Translations under genes and position numbers: made by a program | Shown: positions 5,478 to 5,652 of the stretch, one piece after another | Layout of the letters: each line of letters opens with the position of its first letter | How positions within the stretch are numbered: the stretch's first letter is position 1 | Source of the DNA: Lachnospiraceae bacterium UBA7598 | GTDB lineage: Bacteria > Bacillota > Clostridia > Lachnospirales > Lachnospiraceae | Length of the DNA stretch: 5,652 nt | NCBI GenBank assembly: GCA_002474415.1 | Contig: DLQV01000099.1 | Span: 1 to 5,652 of the forward strand | Direction of reading: 5' to 3' | Notes under the pieces: model-generated | The model's database searches: none | Seen by the model: only the letters and a program-made list of their open reading frames with translations | Told to the model about the DNA's origin: nothing

Positions 5478-5652
5478 TTACCAAATCCAGTGTTTATATA
5501 TTTTTTCAATTTCTTCTTTTTGGATTGTATCTCCAGCCAGCACATATACGCTGTTTCCATATTCCCCATATGCCCAAAATGTCTCATCCGTATACCGATA
5601 TAGAAAGACAGTCATTCCGTTTATTCTGATTTGTTCCACAGAATTATAATTA
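5478..5652 (-). CDS. C-terminal fragment of an unidentified protein, possibly DUF4367-like
   Basis: An open minus-strand frame enters from the high-coordinate edge and ends at TAA (5478-5480), leaving 57 complete codons; the N-terminal part lies outside the window. Visible segments include VEQIRINGMTVFLYRY, then ETFWAYGEYGNSVYVLAGD and the final EEIEKIYKHWIW. The order (a short strand after 'NGM', an aromatic 'W..YG' strand, then 'Y.L.GD...EEI.KI') resembles the end of DUF4367 domains found in Firmicute membrane proteins and anti-sigma-like proteins. That assignment is only pattern-based. The stop codon overlaps the lipoprotein's Shine-Dalgarno sequence and lies 12 bases before that gene's start, so co-transcription and translational coupling are likely. 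The plus-strand frame covering the same bases has no ribosome binding site and is taken as a shadow. Confidence 0.7.
   Translation of the reverse strand, partial: NYNSVEQIRINGMTVFLYRYTDETFWAYGEYGNSVYVLAGDTIQKEEIEKIYKHWIW

Noticed and set aside
5422..5649. 75-codon plus-strand ORF
   Set aside because: It overlaps, in antisense, the start of the lipoprotein gene and the C-terminal fragment, both of which have better coding character and a shared, well-placed ribosome binding site.
1..5652. CRISPR arrays, tRNA or rRNA genes, insertion sequences, phage attachment sites
   Set aside because: No regularly spaced direct repeats, cloverleaf sequences, transposase-like frames or terminal inverted repeats were seen on reading either strand.

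Overview
All identifiable genes in this window lie on the minus strand, so transcription runs from high to low coordinates. The protein families, the strong AGGAGG-type ribosome binding sites, the TRTGN-extended -10 promoters, the ECF-type vitamin transporter subunit and the lipoprotein point to a Gram-positive Firmicute. A gut-type member of Clostridia/Lachnospiraceae is the best guess, but the exact taxon is inference.

Layout in order of transcription: (1) the C-terminal end of an unidentified, possibly DUF4367-like protein (5478 to beyond 5652); (2) a secreted lipoprotein of unknown function (4959-5465), whose ribosome binding site overlaps the preceding stop codon; (3) a promoter with an inverted repeat over its -10 (4906-4952), followed by an S component of an energy-coupling-factor vitamin transporter (4015-4836) that ends in a long hairpin terminator (3948-4006); (4) a small membrane-anchored DUF2500/YhhM-like protein (3505-3858, start corrected here) with its own extended -10 promoter; (5) a promoter and coaBC, the bifunctional coenzyme A biosynthesis enzyme (2225-3418); (6) a SAM-dependent methyltransferase 9 bases behind it (1409-2215); (7) a 292-base spacer with only doubtful small ORFs; (8) the N-terminal 372 codons of a GlgX/isoamylase-type glycogen debranching enzyme (1-1116), cut by the window edge just after its catalytic aspartate.

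The most coherent theme is coenzyme A supply. CoaBC converts 4'-phosphopantothenate to 4'-phosphopantetheine, and the nearby ECF S component could import pantothenate, though its substrate is inferred only from proximity. The methyltransferase may be translationally coupled to coaBC, since it lacks a visible Shine-Dalgarno site. The glycogen enzyme, DUF2500 protein and lipoprotein have no evident pathway link to these genes.

I found no mobile element, CRISPR array, tRNA, rRNA or convincing new multi-gene system. The points most worth checking are the extra hydrophobic region in the ECF S component, the inverted repeat on its promoter, the long multi-segment terminator and the small ORFs upstream of glgX.
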